Made by a program: the position numbers and the translations under genes. A stretch of DNA of 64,000 nucleotides. Origin: Vombatus ursinus (Eukaryota; Chordata; Mammalia; Diprotodontia; Vombatidae). The notes under the pieces were generated by a model. That model was given only the letters and a program-made list of their open reading frames with translations, was not told where the DNA came from and made no database searches. Each line of letters opens with the position of its first letter. Positions within the stretch are counted from its first letter, which is position 1. The stretch lies in assembly GCF_900497805.2 (NCBI RefSeq), contig NW_020954630.1:10114449-10178448 (forward strand), written 5' to 3'. Positions 1 through 11,779 of this stretch are shown one piece after another.

Positions 1-1097
1 AAGAATAGGACAGCTATCTGCTATCCATCATCCCCCTCGCACCACCACGCCCGCCATTTCCTCAAAATCATACCTGAAAGAACATGATCAGGGAGATGGA
101 AGAAAAAGATGAAGAAAAAGAGAGTCACATATAAGTAGAAAACCAAGAAGGTCTGAAATTTATTCTGATATCATGAAAAATCACTACAAACCATTGACAA
201 GAAAGGAAAAAATAAATTGATCAGAACTAATGAAAAAAAAAGGATGAAGTACAATATATACCATACTAAGCTGAACATAGCATAGATATGAATATTTTGA
301 GACAGTGACAGACACATGATTCTGGGAATAGGCTTTCTACCCCACTAGCACTGCCCAATAGCACTGCGCTATGAAGCTTCAGGGGGTATCTAATCCCTGA
401 TTGATGTTTGACTGTGGCTAATTTTGACTATGGCTCATTCATTCATTTAGAATTTTGTTGAATGTTTGCTTGCAATAGCCTTGGTACACAGCAGAAGCCC
501 CCCAAAAAGGGCAACATTATAATAATTCCTTACATTTAGCAGACTTGGGATTAATATATAAGAGATCTTTCTAATAATTAATGTTTGAAAATAAAGATAT
601 TTTTTAAGATGTACAGAGGCACCAAGTGATTGACAGGAGTAAATAATTGGGAAGATGGCGAGGCAGAATATGACCCAGATTCCTCCTATATATTGGTGGT
701 CAAAAGTATGGGCTGAGAAGGAGGAACTTGGTAATTCAGCACAAGGAGATAAATATGACTTCCCAGGTACTGATAAGATATGGTGACACGATATTGATGG
801 CTGAAGTCAGCAACAGATGGGATGTATCTTGACCAAAATAAACATATGAACACAGAAGAAACAGCAGGGTAGGGCAAAAAACGTAGACCTGTGTGAAAAC
901 TCTAAACCTAAATGGAAAAGCATGATGGAGAACTAAGTGAAAATCAAGGGAGACAGAAACAGAAGTGACATCATTGTGAGGGTAGACTACAGACCTTCTA
1001 GCTAGATGAAAGTAATGCATGATTGGTTGCTGGTTCAGAGGACAAAGCTAGCACAGAGACAAACTATAATAACGATAGGTTATCCAATTATTCAGAC
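1..1097. other. No recognisable feature (AT-rich)
   Basis: I see no gene, RNA or classifiable repeat here. The open frames on the minus strand at 686-1020 are short and have no family resemblance. The sequence may be heavily decayed repeat or unique spacer. Confidence 0.5.
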
Positions 1098-1195
1098 AGG
1101 GATTGTTTTATTTTTTTTTAATCTTTGTATTCCTATCACCCAGCACAGTACCTGAGGGTACATAGTAGGTACTTTATGTCTGTTGAATTGGGCTT
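1098..1195 (+). repeat. L2-type LINE 3' end
   Basis: The order 'tttgtattcctatcacccag', 'cacagtacctg', 'catagtaggta', then 'tgttgaatt' matches the well-known LINE2 3' tail. Short and decayed, with no coding part. Confidence 0.55.
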
Positions 1196-1444
1196 GTTGG
1201 AGTTCTAATTTCATGAGGGAAAAAACACAATAATGATTCAATATCCTCAAAAGAAAGACAGACTGAAAGGGCATGAATAGCTCAAGGAAATATAAACAGA
1301 TACCTCAGAATGGCTGAAACTAAATAGTGAAACTAACAATAACCAGTTCCTACTGGTTAGAGAAATGGAAATGATAGAAATCATAAGAACCTTTGAGAAA
1401 GAGACCATGTTATCTTAGAATCTATGGCATCAAGTGGGAGGAAC

Positions 1445-1590
1445 ACTAGGCAGTACCCTATTATAATTGTGAAAGTGAAGCTCAGAGGTTTTATGATTTG
1501 CCCCAGGTCACACAGCTAGTATGATATCAGAGCTGGGATTTGACCACTGCTGTTCTGACTCCAAGTTCAACAATCATTCCACTAGGTCAT
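1445..1590 (-). repeat. MIR-type CORE-SINE, antisense
   Basis: The reverse complement of the CORE-SINE body is visible: 'gaagctcagaggttt', 'ccccaggtcacacagctagt', then 'gctgggatttga' and a decayed tRNA-like head. Confidence 0.75.
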
Positions 1591-1874
1591 ATTCTCATAC
1601 CTAACTCCATAACAATTGTGTGGCTCTCCAATCAAGGTGCAAAAGGCATCTCAGGAAGGAATATTTGGAGGCAGCCCTTCTTAGCTTCCCAAGCTTGACG
1701 TGTGGAAGCATTTATCAAAGGACACTTGAAGAAGTATCCACATGGAGGCATTTATTAAAACACTGATGAGCTCAGTTTATCAGTCTTCCACTGATGGAAG
1801 GTCCCACACCAATCTATCTCCTGTTGTACAATTCCTCTGAACTAGATAATGCATCTCACAGTCTTACGTAGAAG

Positions 1875-2042
1875 TCAGAAGAATTGGATTCAAGTTCCAG
1901 CTCTGCTATTTGTTGTCTTTGTGATCTGGGGCAAGTTATTTCCATTCCATAGGCCTCAGCTTCTTATTTGTAAGGCGGTTTGGTTGCACTAGATGACTTC
2001 TAAGGTCCCTTAAAGCTTTAAATCAATGATTATATGATCCCC
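1875..2042 (+). repeat. MIR3-type CORE-SINE
   Basis: Sense-orientation MIR3: 'ggattcaagttccagctctg' box B region, 'gtgatctggggcaagtta' core, and the diagnostic tail 'ctagatgacttctaaggtcc' before a decayed 'aatgattatatgatcc' end. Confidence 0.8.
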
Positions 2043-2179
2043 TCCCAAATAAAAGCACTTCTTTGTTAAGAAAAGATGTTCAAGGAAAATCATACATTAG
2101 CTGGGTCTACAAAATGTACTATTGCTCTGTCAAGAGGTAGGAAAACAAACTTCACAGTGAGTCTTCTGAAGACATTGTT

Positions 2180-2625
2180 CATCATTGAACTGATCTGAGT
2201 TCTTAAAAATCTTTCTACATTATTTTTTTTTACCTTATTGCAGGATGCCCAGACATGCCCCAGTTACATATAAATTGTTCTGGTTCTGCTTATTTAACTC
2301 TGCTTCAGTTCATGTAAGTCTTCCTGGGTTTCTCTGAATCTGTCATATTCATAATTTCTCATACAGTAATGATTAATAAAAGAATATTCTACTTTGTTCA
2401 TATACTACATTTGTTAAGCCATTCCCCAACTGATGGGCACCAACTTTATTTCTAGTACTTTGTTAAAAAAAAAGTACTGGTGTAAATATTTTTATGTGTA
2501 CAGGTCTTTACCTTCTATCTTTGATCTCTTTGGGTATATCGTTAGCAGTGGTATCTTTGGGCCAAAGAGTAGGTATGATATGATTTAGTGAAATATAATT
2601 ACCAGTTTCTTTCCAAAATGCCAAC
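2180..2625 (-). repeat. L1 ORF2 3' region, antisense relic
   Basis: Read on the minus strand this matches the end of mammalian L1 ORF2. 'ttcagttcatgtaagtcttc' (2306 onward) is the complement of the motif found in sense at 31770 in the better preserved L1 here, and 'ccattccccaactgatgggc' with 'tctttgggtatat' are typical antisense L1 landmarks. No open frame remains. Confidence 0.75.
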
Positions 2626-2629
2626 CCCA

Positions 2630-2752
2630 TTCATTTAACAGATGAGGAAAGTGAGACTTAGGAAAGTTAAGTGACTTTTTTGGTCAGGTAGTTAGTTAGT
2701 AAGGCTTTGAACACTAGAGTCAATGCTTTTTCCATTGTCTTACTTGCCACCT
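2630..2752 (-). repeat. MIR-type SINE, antisense
   Basis: 'acagatgaggaaagtgagac' followed by 'aagttaagtgac' and a decayed 'gtcaggtagttagttagtaa' is the antisense CORE-SINE middle. It abuts the antisense L1 relic. Confidence 0.7.
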
Positions 2753-3394
2753 AGTAATCTGCTTGATATTCTTTCTCAGGTGACCTGAAATCAATCATTA
2801 TGACCTCCCTCCCACAAAAAAAAGAACTATGTCCATTTTAGCCAATTAAGATGAAATCTATATAAATTTCCTCTTTATGTACTCATAGCCCTCTGTCACC
2901 GTCCATCATACTATCTGACTTATTGGAGTTGACCTTCCTGTATTTCTTTACCACTAACACCACACCTTCATTTGGCAAAGAAAATATGTAACTTTCTTTT
3001 CTACATAATTTCTTCCCTGGTGGACTGCTGTGTTTTCCAGAAAAGAAGGAGTTCACTCTGATGGATTCATGAGTAAAAATCCAATTTAATTCAACAAACA
3101 ATGATTTGTCATCTATGTAAGGTGTTGAGGAAGGGATCAAAAGATGAATAAGAAAGTGTTACTTCCCTGAAGGAACACATAAAAACGATAATGATAACAC
3201 CACCACCACCACCACAACAACAACTCAGGCTTATGCAGCCCTTTATATTTTTTAAAGTAATCTTCATCACCACCTAGCAAATTTATAGACTATTAGGAAG
3301 AAAAAGTCCCTTTCCACCTCTAGACCTAGGATACCTATCTATCATTTGTAGGCTTTGTACTTTTTAATAATAATGCCTAAAATAGCCATAATAA
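2753..3394. other. Unassigned sequence with short CAC/CAA repeat
   Basis: Nothing recognisable except a short microsatellite, (CAC)n running into (CAA)n, at about 3200-3225. A minus-strand 85-codon frame (2883-3140) has no recognisable domain. Confidence 0.5.
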
Positions 3395-3399
3395 TACCA

Positions 3400-3632
3400 G
3401 TAATAATATAGCTAACATTTATATAGTACATCAAGATTGCATAACACTTTAAATGTTAAGTGATTTAATCCTCACAACAACCCTATTAGGTAGGTGCTAT
3501 TACTAACCTCATTTTTTACAAATGAGTAAACTGAGGCAGATAGACATTAAGTGTCTTGCCCAGGGTCACTCAGTTATTAAGTGTCTGAGGTTGGATTTGA
3601 ACTTAAGTCCACTGCATCACCTAGCTGCCTCT
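3400..3632 (-). repeat. MIR-type SINE, antisense, near full length
   Basis: 'gctaacatttatatagtaca', 'tttaatcctcacaacaaccc', 'gtaggtgctatta', 'aaactgaggcag', 'cttgcccagggtcactcag' and 'catcacctagctgcctc' are all in antisense order. The 'cacctagctgcc' end is the marsupial-type head seen in many copies here. Confidence 0.88.
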
Positions 3633-4959
3633 TTAGTGTATAATAGCACATAAATTAATTTACCATACAGGTTAGAGAAAACTGATTGGACATGTCCTGT
3701 TCTGTGCCCAGAAGGCCAGCTAGTCAGGCTCTGTAAAAGATATTTAGGGGATTAAAAGATGAATCTTATGTGCATGATAACTGCTGAGAAAATGGGGACT
3801 CTCATTGCCTAGGGGCAGAGATGAGGCCATCAAATGCATTCTGACATGGGCCACAATTAGAATGAAATGATCAACATCTCTAAGATTCTTCTGCATCACT
3901 GTCCAATTCTCTTCCTGGAAATCTCTGCCCTTCCATGCCGCTGTTTCTGAATAGAAAGTGGAAAGAAGTGAATTACAGTGCATAATATCTCTAGGTAATA
4001 TTAATGCTCTTTCGGAACATCCAAAGACAGTGAATGATCAGTTGTTAATTTATCCAGTCAGAGAATCTGGAAGGTTAACAAGTATAATGCAACAATTTGA
4101 TTAATGAGACTACAGCATTTCATCTCCAGCACTTCCCGACTCTTGTGAGGTTATCCAAAATTTCAAAACCACACCGGCAGCTGTTCTAGAGCACAATGGA
4201 TGCTCAGACAAGTTGCTTTCATCCTACAGTGATAGAAACATCAATGCCAAGATATTAATTTTACAATGGACCTGTCTGAAATTTCCTTGCACTGCAGGAT
4301 TCACTAGGTTCACCTTTTTTTAAGGGGGTAGGGAGGCTTAATTTGTTTTCAGGGTATGGGTCACCAAAAAAGCATGGGATTACAAACAATCCAACCATAG
4401 AAAGCTCCACTAAATGAAATGTAGTATTTGAGCAGTAACCTGAGAATATCAGGAGATATTATCTGTATGTCTATACATAATAGTTTGCAAAAAAGCAGGT
4501 GTTTGGGTGGTGGTGGGGGGACCTTTAAGGATTTTATTGCTTATTACTTTATTTATACTTTTATTTTTAAGAGGAAAAATTTTTTTTTAAATGTGTATAT
4601 AGGAGTTGGAAGACTATCTAAAGTCAGCTTGGTCTGACTTTAGAGAAATTTAGATGAAGGGCAAGCAAAGGATAATTTTCTAAGACTGGTGCTCATACAT
4701 GCACACATACCTTTCAAATGGTATTTTAATCTCTGCTGGAGGTGACTACTCATTTGTTTAAAAAAAAAGAAAAAAGAAAAAAAAAGGTTAAGAGCCACTA
4801 AATAAAGATGACAGATAGAGTCAGAAAATAATTCAAATTACCCAGGAAAAAGAGAAGTAAGCAGAAAACAAAAGATGAGGCTGTTTATAGGAACAATATT
4901 GAAAATGTATTAATTATAGCCAGAGTAAAACTACAAAAGAGAAGGGCTGCTTTGAAGGC
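3633..4959. other. Unassigned, repeat-poor sequence
   Basis: No gene or clear repeat. It contains an A-rich interrupted tract at about 4760-4788. The 79-codon minus frame at 3744-3983 and 69-codon plus frame at 4428-4637 look like chance frames. Confidence 0.5.
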
Positions 4960-5720
4960 AGAAAGCTCTGAATGCCACAGGAAGCTTTGAAGTTTCTCAG
5001 TTTCCTTTGTTTCTCACTCATAATACATGAGGACACTACGGAGCAGCTAAGCTTTAACTGCTCAAGGGACATTTTCCTGTTTGTTACCCCATTAATGAGA
5101 AACAAGATCCAACATTTCTACCGCTGCCTGGCTAGAGGATTCCTGGCCGAGGGGCTCAGGGTTGCTAGGCATAACGGGCAGCTCCCCTTTCTGGAAGGAA
5201 GGCTGACTCAACTCAAAGAGCCCCTCTCCTCTCTGCCCTCAACCCTCTGCCAGCCAGCTTCCCTATTTTATAGCCTGAGTTAAACAACGAGGGTCAGGCA
5301 GCATAGCTTTCACATTTCAATTAATGCCTGATTTTCTACAATTATTGCTTGGCCTAGGAGTACAAAGATGTCCCCTCTGAGGAGGGAAGAGCAGAATGAA
5401 GTGGGGAGATTTTGCATGAAAGTTCTTTCTGATTTCTCTCAAGTGCCACTTCAGAGATGGCCCAGGCTCCCCTGCCCTGCCTTTTCACTTTCCTCCTTGT
5501 TACTCCTTAAGAGCAAAGAGCACGCTCACTGAAAGATCTGTGGTCTGCTCATTCATTAGGAAACGAATGTGGTCAATGATACCACCCATGCATCCCGAAA
5601 TTAAACAGACCCTTCATTAATTCTAGTGGAGTGGGCCCAGGCAGGCCACAAGATGCAATCTAAGTGAAAACACCTGAGCCCTTTCCTGCCTCCTCCTTCC
5701 CCCCCTCCCCCAACTTGTTA
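4960..5720. other. GC-richer single-copy stretch, possibly conserved non-coding
   Basis: Higher GC than its surroundings and free of recognisable repeats. A 103-codon plus-strand frame (4972-5283) and a 63-codon minus frame overlap here; neither resembles a known protein, and I see no splice-bounded exon. Offered only as a candidate single-copy region. Confidence 0.3.
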
Positions 5721-5804
5721 GAGCTCTACTCTATTTAATAACATTGCATTTACTTTATATATAATTTGCTTTTACTTAACAGAATATCTATTTTTCTCTC
5801 TAGT

Positions 5805-5872
5805 AAAATGTAAGCTCTCTGAGGGCACAGTAATCTACCATATCTATATATCTCTCTCAACATACAAAGTCC
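5805..5872 (+). repeat. L2 3' end fragment
   Basis: 'gtaagctctctgagggcaca' is the L2 3' UTR signature. Short and decayed. Confidence 0.5.
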
Positions 5873-6029
5873 TCCTATGATTTAGACAGAATGAAAAAAA
5901 AATGTGACTTTTTAAAGAATCTAGCTATAAAAAAACAAAGTATTTTGGTTCAAGTAAAACCTGGGCTCTTCTGTCCATTTGGTTCTATATGAATGTGCGG
6001 AGTTCACACAGCAAGCTTCATTTTATCTA

Positions 6030-6150
6030 CACTACAAGTGGACTTGAGTTCAAATCCAACCTTAGACTGTTAATAGCTGAGTGACCCTGGGCAAGACACT
6101 TAACATCTATCTGGCTCAGTTTCCTCATTTGTAAAAATGGTATTTTAAAT
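6030..6150 (+). repeat. MIR/Mar-type SINE fragment
   Basis: 'cttgagttcaaatccaacct', 'gagtgaccctgggcaagaca' and 'cagtttcctcatttgtaaaa' form a sense tRNA-SINE body. Confidence 0.8.
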
Positions 6151-6510
6151 ACCATTAAATTACCATGTAAAAGTGCATCAAAAAGTTCTTCGAAATTCTC
6201 AGGGACTAAAGCAACATGACCAATAAACAGGCTAATTGTTTATTTTGATAGACAAAATATGGAAATTTATACAAATTGATTTTAAAATATTTATTTTCAT
6301 TTTCTAAACAATATCCTAACAAATATCTATAGCTTTAAGAACCATCTTCATTAGTTTAATGATCTGTACTTTTACCATGGTTGGTATTCCTTTTACTAAG
6401 ACATATGTTAATCCTTCTGCCACTTAGTAGATGGACCTTGATAATGTCTGAAGCTGAAAAATTCACTATCCTATGGTCAACCTGTTAATAAGTCTCTAGG
6501 ATGGTCCTTA
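6151..6510. other. Unassigned AT-rich sequence
   Basis: I see no gene and no classifiable repeat in this stretch. Confidence 0.5.
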
Positions 6511-6514
6511 GACT

Positions 6515-6765
6515 CTGTCTCTATCTCTCTTTCATATATACACACATTTATATATTTATACATACATATACACACATACATCCAGATACATGTATAGATA
6601 CATGTATACATGTATATATACACATACTTGTAATATACACCTATGTGTATATATAGATATGTATAATATATGCATGTATATATGCATTTGTATATGTGTG
6701 TGTTTCTCTGTTTCTCTGTCTCTGTGTCTCTCTGTCTCTATCTGTCTCTCTTTCTGTCTCATATA
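6515..6765. repeat. Compound microsatellite: TA/CA-rich then (TCTCTG)-like
   Basis: About 180 bases of alternating TATA/CACA/TGTA words give way to TCTCTGTCTC words. The frames in this tract on both strands are low-complexity artefacts. Confidence 0.9.
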
Positions 6766-6849
6766 TGGAAGAAAATACCCAAGAGAAGGATAAAATAAAA
6801 GCCTTCAACTATCTGGTCTTTTCATAATGTACAGCAGCTGGAGCTAGTC

Positions 6850-7124
6850 ATGCTAAGACCACAACAACCACTCAGACTATCTGCAACTTTTGACAATGTT
6901 GAACTCCCCTTCCTTGGTTTGCACACCAGTGCTCATCTGGTTATTCTCCTACCTCTAAGACCACTCATCCTCAGTTTCCTTCTTTACAGATCATCATCCA
7001 TGTGGGTTCTTCTTAAGGTACTTGCCTGACATCTTTTATCCTCATTATCTATGGCCTCTTTTTCAGTGATATTAGCCTCTGTGTGTTTAATTATCATCTC
7101 TATGTAGATGAGACTCAAATCTAT
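6850..7124 (+). repeat. L2-like LINE ORF2 fossil, reverse transcriptase core
   Basis: 'ttcagtgatattagcc' then 'aattatcatctctatgtaga' translates as FNYHLYVDETQIY (7086-7124), a decayed form of the (L/F)YADDTQIY catalytic box of L2/CR1-clade reverse transcriptases. The upstream part 'ggttattctcctacctctaa' also fits this LINE. A MIR3 interrupts it, and further pieces of the same ORF lie downstream in the same orientation. L2 or a close relative is likely. Confidence 0.6.
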
Positions 7125-7310
7125 ATCCAAGAGGCAGCTTGGCGTCATGGACATAGTTGGATTTGGAGTCAGAAAGACATATATTCAAATCCTGCATCTG
7201 CTGCTAATCAGCTCTGTGACTCTGTACCTCAGTTTACTTATCTGTAAAATGAAGGGGCTGCATTCAATGAATATCAAGGTCCCTGCAAGGTCTTAAATGA
7301 TGATCCTCTA
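7125..7310 (+). repeat. MIR3-type SINE inserted in the L2-like LINE
   Basis: 'ggcagcttggcgtcatgg' head, 'tttggagtcagaaag', 'ctgtgactctgtacctcagt', 'tatctgtaaaatgaaggggc' and 'tcaaggtccctgcaa' tail. The L2-like sequence resumes just after it with 'tctcctgagctccagt'. Confidence 0.75.
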
Positions 7311-7350
7311 AATACAGCCTTAGTTGTTCTCCTGAGCTCCAGTAATCACT
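7311..7350 (+). repeat. L2-like LINE ORF2, continued
   Basis: 'ttctcctgagctccagtaat' resembles the segment following the catalytic box in L2-type elements. A short piece, supported mainly by collinearity with the preceding and following pieces. Confidence 0.4.
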
Positions 7351-7559
7351 CCACTGTTCTGCTCTGTATGGCCAATTGAGCAGTGCAGAGGAATCAAACA
7401 TGCTAAATGTAATCAGAAACAGATCAAAATGTAACTGGAAAATAGTCAGCAAAATAAATAAAAACACTATAAAATACAGATAACATTGCATTCTAAAACT
7501 AAGATAATATGTAACCTGCAAGGATCCTTATGTATGGATTAGAGGCCCCTTTTTTCTAT

Positions 7560-7760
7560 CTGTCAGTCAGCAAATAAACATTTATTAAGCACTTCCTATG
7601 TGCTAGGCACTGTGAGCTGCACTGGGGATACAGCTATGAGCAAAAAAAAAAAATCCCTGCCCTCAAGGAGCTTACAATCTAGCAGAGGAAGACAACACAT
7701 GAAAGGAAGCTGAGAAGATGGGAAGAGAGGAGAAGGAATAAGGTACCCAAATCAGGGGCA
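7560..7760. repeat. Ancient LINE-tail repeat (L2/L3-class)
   Basis: 'aacatttattaagcacttcc', 'tatgtgctaggcactgtg', 'ctggggatacag' and 'ccctgccctcaaggagctta' make a widespread ancient mammalian repeat that I can place only as an L2/L3-class LINE 3' region. The same family recurs at least eight times in the window and is called 'LINE-tail' below. 7761-8035 may be its decayed continuation. Confidence 0.6.
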
Positions 7761-8035
7761 AGAGAGAGAACATCAATGGAGCCCAAAGTGTATCTGGTGG
7801 GAAATGCGAACACTGTGCTAAGCCCCTTTCTAAAAGAGGTCCTGGAGTCCATAGTCCTGTCCTCCAGTCAGAGAATCCAATCAGAGGAGCAAAAGGTATT
7901 CATGAGAAGATTCAGTCTTGCAGGATAATGAGATTTGTCAATGATGAGTTTCTTGGGGAAGGAGAGCAGGACAGAAGGGTCCAAAGGCATAGTAGTCGGT
8001 GGGAAATTTGAGTTTGACAGCAGCACTGGCCTGGT

Positions 8036-8130
8036 GCACATCTCTACTTAGATGTCCTGAAGACATCTCAAACTCAACATGCTTCAAACAAATGAACACT
8101 TACTGCTAATTTGCTGATTGCATCATGATC
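8036..8130 (+). repeat. L2-like LINE ORF2, downstream piece
   Basis: 'acatctctacttagatgtcc', then 'catctcaaactcaacatgc', matches the conserved L2-type segment after the catalytic box. It is collinear with 6850-7124 and 7311-7350, so one old LINE was split by later insertions. Confidence 0.55.
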
Positions 8131-8194
8131 CCTCTGCTCACAAAGATTTGAAAGCATAATAGGTAGTTAATGAATGCTAGTTAAATTGATGGGT

Positions 8195-8462
8195 TGACTA
8201 GATAGTACAATGCATAGAGTGGCAGGCTAACATCTGGAATCAGGAAGACTCATCTTTGTGAGTTCAAATATGGCCTCGGACACTTAGTAGCAGTATGACC
8301 CTCGGCAAATCACTTAATCCTATTTGCTTCAGTTTCTCATCTGCAAAATGAGCTGGGGTGGGAAATGGTAAACCAACTCCAGAATTTCTGCCAAGACAAC
8401 CCCAAATTAAGTCATGGAGAGTTGGATAGGACAGAAAAATAGCTTAACAACAACAATAACAA
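8195..8462 (+). repeat. Mar1-type SINE (tRNA head, CORE, RTE tail)
   Basis: Head 'gatagtacaatgcatagagt', 'tgagttcaaatatggcct', 'cagtttctcatctgcaaaat', then the diagnostic tail 'gagctggggtgggaaatgg' through 'ccaactccagaatttctgcc' and a CAACAA 3' end. The tail is shared with RTE/BovB LINEs, which mobilise Mar1. Confidence 0.85.
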
Positions 8463-8599
8463 AGTTAAATTGAGTTGATATTGAAGTTAAAGATTCTTAT
8501 TTATGTGTCTTCAAGAGTAAAGGAAAAATATTTTATTTTCTATAGTGTAAAAAGAATGTTATGTCACCTCAAACTTTCATTTTAGGCTTATTTCCCTAC

Positions 8600-8990
8600 A
8601 GGTCACAGTCAATCAACCAGTCAGTCAACAACCTTTATTAAATGTTTACTATGGGTCAGGCACAATGCTAAGCACTCGGGTTCATTAGCCCCCACTATCA
8701 AGAAGCTTACATTCTAATGGGTGAAACACGTAAATAATTCAGCACAGGTAAGATAGCTCAGAGGGAAGAAACTTACAGAGCAAGGGGCTAAGGAAGGCCT
8801 TTTGCAAAAGGCAAGATTTACAGTGAATCCTAAAGGAAGCCAGGGAATAAAGCAGGGAAAGTTAAGAAGGAAGAATGTTTGGGGCCTAAGGACAGCCAAT
8901 ACAAAGGCAGGGAGAAGGGAAAGGGAGTGTTGTGTGGGAAGAACAACAAGAAGGCCGTTTCTACCTGCTTCTTCAAGGAAGGAAACAATA
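8600..8990. repeat. LINE-tail repeat, long copy
   Basis: 'caacctttattaaatgttta', 'gtcaggcacaatgctaagca', 'caagaagcttacattctaat', then 'aaggaagccagggaa' and 'ggcagggagaagg'. This shows the 3' continuation of the LINE-tail family. The 64-codon plus frame here is a chance frame. Confidence 0.6.
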
Positions 8991-9977
8991 TTCTGACTTG
9001 GTTATCTGAAGTCTAAAGCTATCCATTCAGATTAAGGAAATAAACAACCAAATTAAAGGGGGGGGGCAAAAGTACAATTCTGGCTATTATGCCTTAAGAA
9101 AGCTCGCACCAAACTGGAGATATTAAATTAGTGCAAATAAAATAAACAAGGAGATGAGAAGAGGCAACTACATGATCTAAAAACTAACTTTTCTGCAAAG
9201 AGAAAAGCTAAGACAATATATTGATCAAAGTTTAGAAAATTATTTGTAGTATTAACTGGTTAAATATGTACTTGTTTTCCAAATTCATATATACTAAAAG
9301 CTCAGAAGTAAAGCTTGAAAGAGTTAAAAATAAGAAAAACAAAATGAAGTCTTCACAAGACCAAGTAGTCAATTTATGAAACTCCAGAAGTACAGATTCA
9401 AACTTTAAACATATTTTTAAAAGATTGCAAGAATTAATGGATGAATAAGAAAGAGTTCATAAAGGAACTAGAATGTTCAAGGACATTTCTCATCATTGAC
9501 ATCAGGAGGTGGAGCCTACTGGTTCTTTCTATAAAACACATCCCTCTGTAATACTGGCAAAGACAGGATATTGTGTTTAACAGAACATGGGTCTGCCCCA
9601 GAGTAGCAATCTTGTGCTCTTATGTACCCAAGAAGAGATGGACAAATAAGTTATGACTGTTTATGTGTCTTTAGGGGTGAAGGGAAAATATTCTTCTGTA
9701 GCGTAAAAAAAGTCATAGTTGTTAAACTTATTTCTGTGTTACCACCCCAAGGGAGGCATAACACTACTCCTATAAGGTACCAGTTGGGTTATATCTACTC
9801 TGCACAGAAAAAAACAGAGCTAGGTCAATCAACTTGTTGCTTTGACTGCTACCAATCACCAAGAATGGCTAGTCCAGCTAAGCATTGGTTTTTGTTTGTT
9901 TGTTTTTTGTAAGTTTGAAGTACCTAGTTTGCTTAGACAAGTCCAATTAATCAGACTGTATTACATTAATATATGCA
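8991..9977. other. Unassigned sequence with a short dispersed repeat
   Basis: No gene recognised. Positions 9661-9720 resemble 8501-8565 (see findings). The 96-codon plus frame at 9622-9912 has no recognisable domain. Confidence 0.45.
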
Positions 9978-10232
9978 TAATAATAATAGTTAGCATTTAT
10001 ATAGCACAAACTATGTGCTAGGCCCTGTTCTAAGCACTTATAAATATTATCTCAGTTGAGACTCAAAACAATCCTGCAAAGTAAATGCTGCTACTATTGC
10101 CATGTTGTAGCTGAGGAAATTTTGGCAAACAAATGTTAGTAAATTACAATGTTAGTCAAATTCTGAGGCCAAATTTGAACTCATGTCTTCCTGACTTCAG
10201 AGGCAGCACCCTATCCACTGCACCACCTAATG
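9978..10232 (-). repeat. MIR-type SINE, antisense
   Basis: 'gttagcatttatatagcaca', 'ctatgtgctaggccctgttc', 'agctgaggaaat', 'gaactcatgtcttcctgact' and 'tatccactgcaccaccta' in antisense order, near full length. Confidence 0.85.
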
Positions 10233-11779
10233 GACATCCATATCAGGACATGAGCAACCTTCTCAAATATACAGTTTGAGTATAATTGTAGAGATGTCAC
10301 CAATGTTTCAGTTTGTAAACCAAGTTGACTCTGAAACAGGAGAGGAAAAGTTATTCTGGAGCCGTATTGGAGGCGATCATGGTGTTTCCACCTATAGATG
10401 CCAAAGCAGATAAAGACACAGGCAATCTAGAGATATAGCAGAAGTCAAGAGTCAATATAACCAAGGTCCTACTGTTCAACAGTCCAGCTGAGGAAGTCAT
10501 TTCTTTGGCAGATGTACTTTGGGATGTTTGCCTCAGCCTCACAGCCAGTGATTAGCTGCAGAGATTGTCCTCTGTTTTGACAGAGTGTGCTTTGAGTGCA
10601 TATATTTGGAGAGGCTATACATAAAGTATTTTGTTAAATACATCCAAAATTTCAATGGGTCTGTGAACTCAAAGATATGGGAATTGCCACTAATGGGAGA
10701 GATTGCACCGCCTCCACACTTCCTCATTCTGTTGGACTCCTATCCATGCTCTTCCATCTGTTATTCCTCTCTCACTAGATGACCAAGCCACCTTCTTTTC
10801 TGATCATGTATCTCCTGGACAGCATCTGTCTTACGCTACTTCTTACATTCAAGCCATCATTGGTAACATATTGCAATTTACCTATACCTGATGTACATCT
10901 CTTAATTACAGTTTTTACTCTTCCAACATTATGATATTCCATGATTTAGAGCCCTAGAGTATTGCTGGGAAAATATTGGTGTTCAAAAGGTGGATTGCTT
11001 TTATCTCAGGGAACAACTTGGGTTCATTGCATTTATTAAGCATTGAATGTATGCAAGACCCTTTTCTTGGTATGGCTCTAAAAGAGGTTTTATTCTACCA
11101 ATGCATCTTACAAGATGCAATCCAATTTGCTCTTTTCCTGTTATTCAATTCTAGGTCCAGCTGACTGTACATCCACAGCGACCATTCAATTTATAAAAGA
11201 ATAGGACTAGTGCAAAAAATCCCTTTCAAGTAAGGGGAAAGCAACTTTGGAACATAGCCATCAGGTTCTAATTATGGGTCAGACAATCCTCAAACTGACA
11301 AGATAGAGATTAGAGCTGTAAATAATAGCAGGGGATACTAACTCAAATATAGAGAGATAGGTGGATTCAATAAACTTTGGTTAAATTCTTGACTTTTTGA
11401 CAATATGATGCTCCAATTTTGCAGGGTCACAAAGAGTTGATGTAGCTTTTACTCTCAGTCCATCAGTGATTTGGTTGCAAAGGAAAGTCTCTGATCCAAG
11501 AGACCCTTGATTCTTACTGACTCACAGAGCTCTGTGGCCATTCTAAGTTTCAAGTCAAGGAAATTTTATTTTTTAGATGGACTAAACAGTAACAATGAGG
11601 TACTGGCTTAATTCTGATATCTCATGGAGTTCAGATTTCTAAAACTGACCTCTAATACCAAAAAGAAAAAATGAAATCACTAACAGGATAAGGTAGTGAG
11701 AGAGAGCACACATCTGTGGTGGGGTGAGTGGGTTGCAGCATAATACTAAGGAGTACTAAAAAAAAGACCCGATCAAGGG
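10233..11779. other. Unassigned sequence
   Basis: No gene, RNA or clear repeat. Several frames of about 62-65 codons occur at 10351-11164; their compositions and overlaps on both strands argue for chance. Confidence 0.5.

Noticed and set aside
4972-5283. 103-codon plus frame in GC-richer DNA
   Set aside because: GC content lowers stop density; the sequence matches nothing I recognise.
6515-6793. Overlapping frames of 67-68 codons on both strands
   Set aside because: Microsatellite translation.
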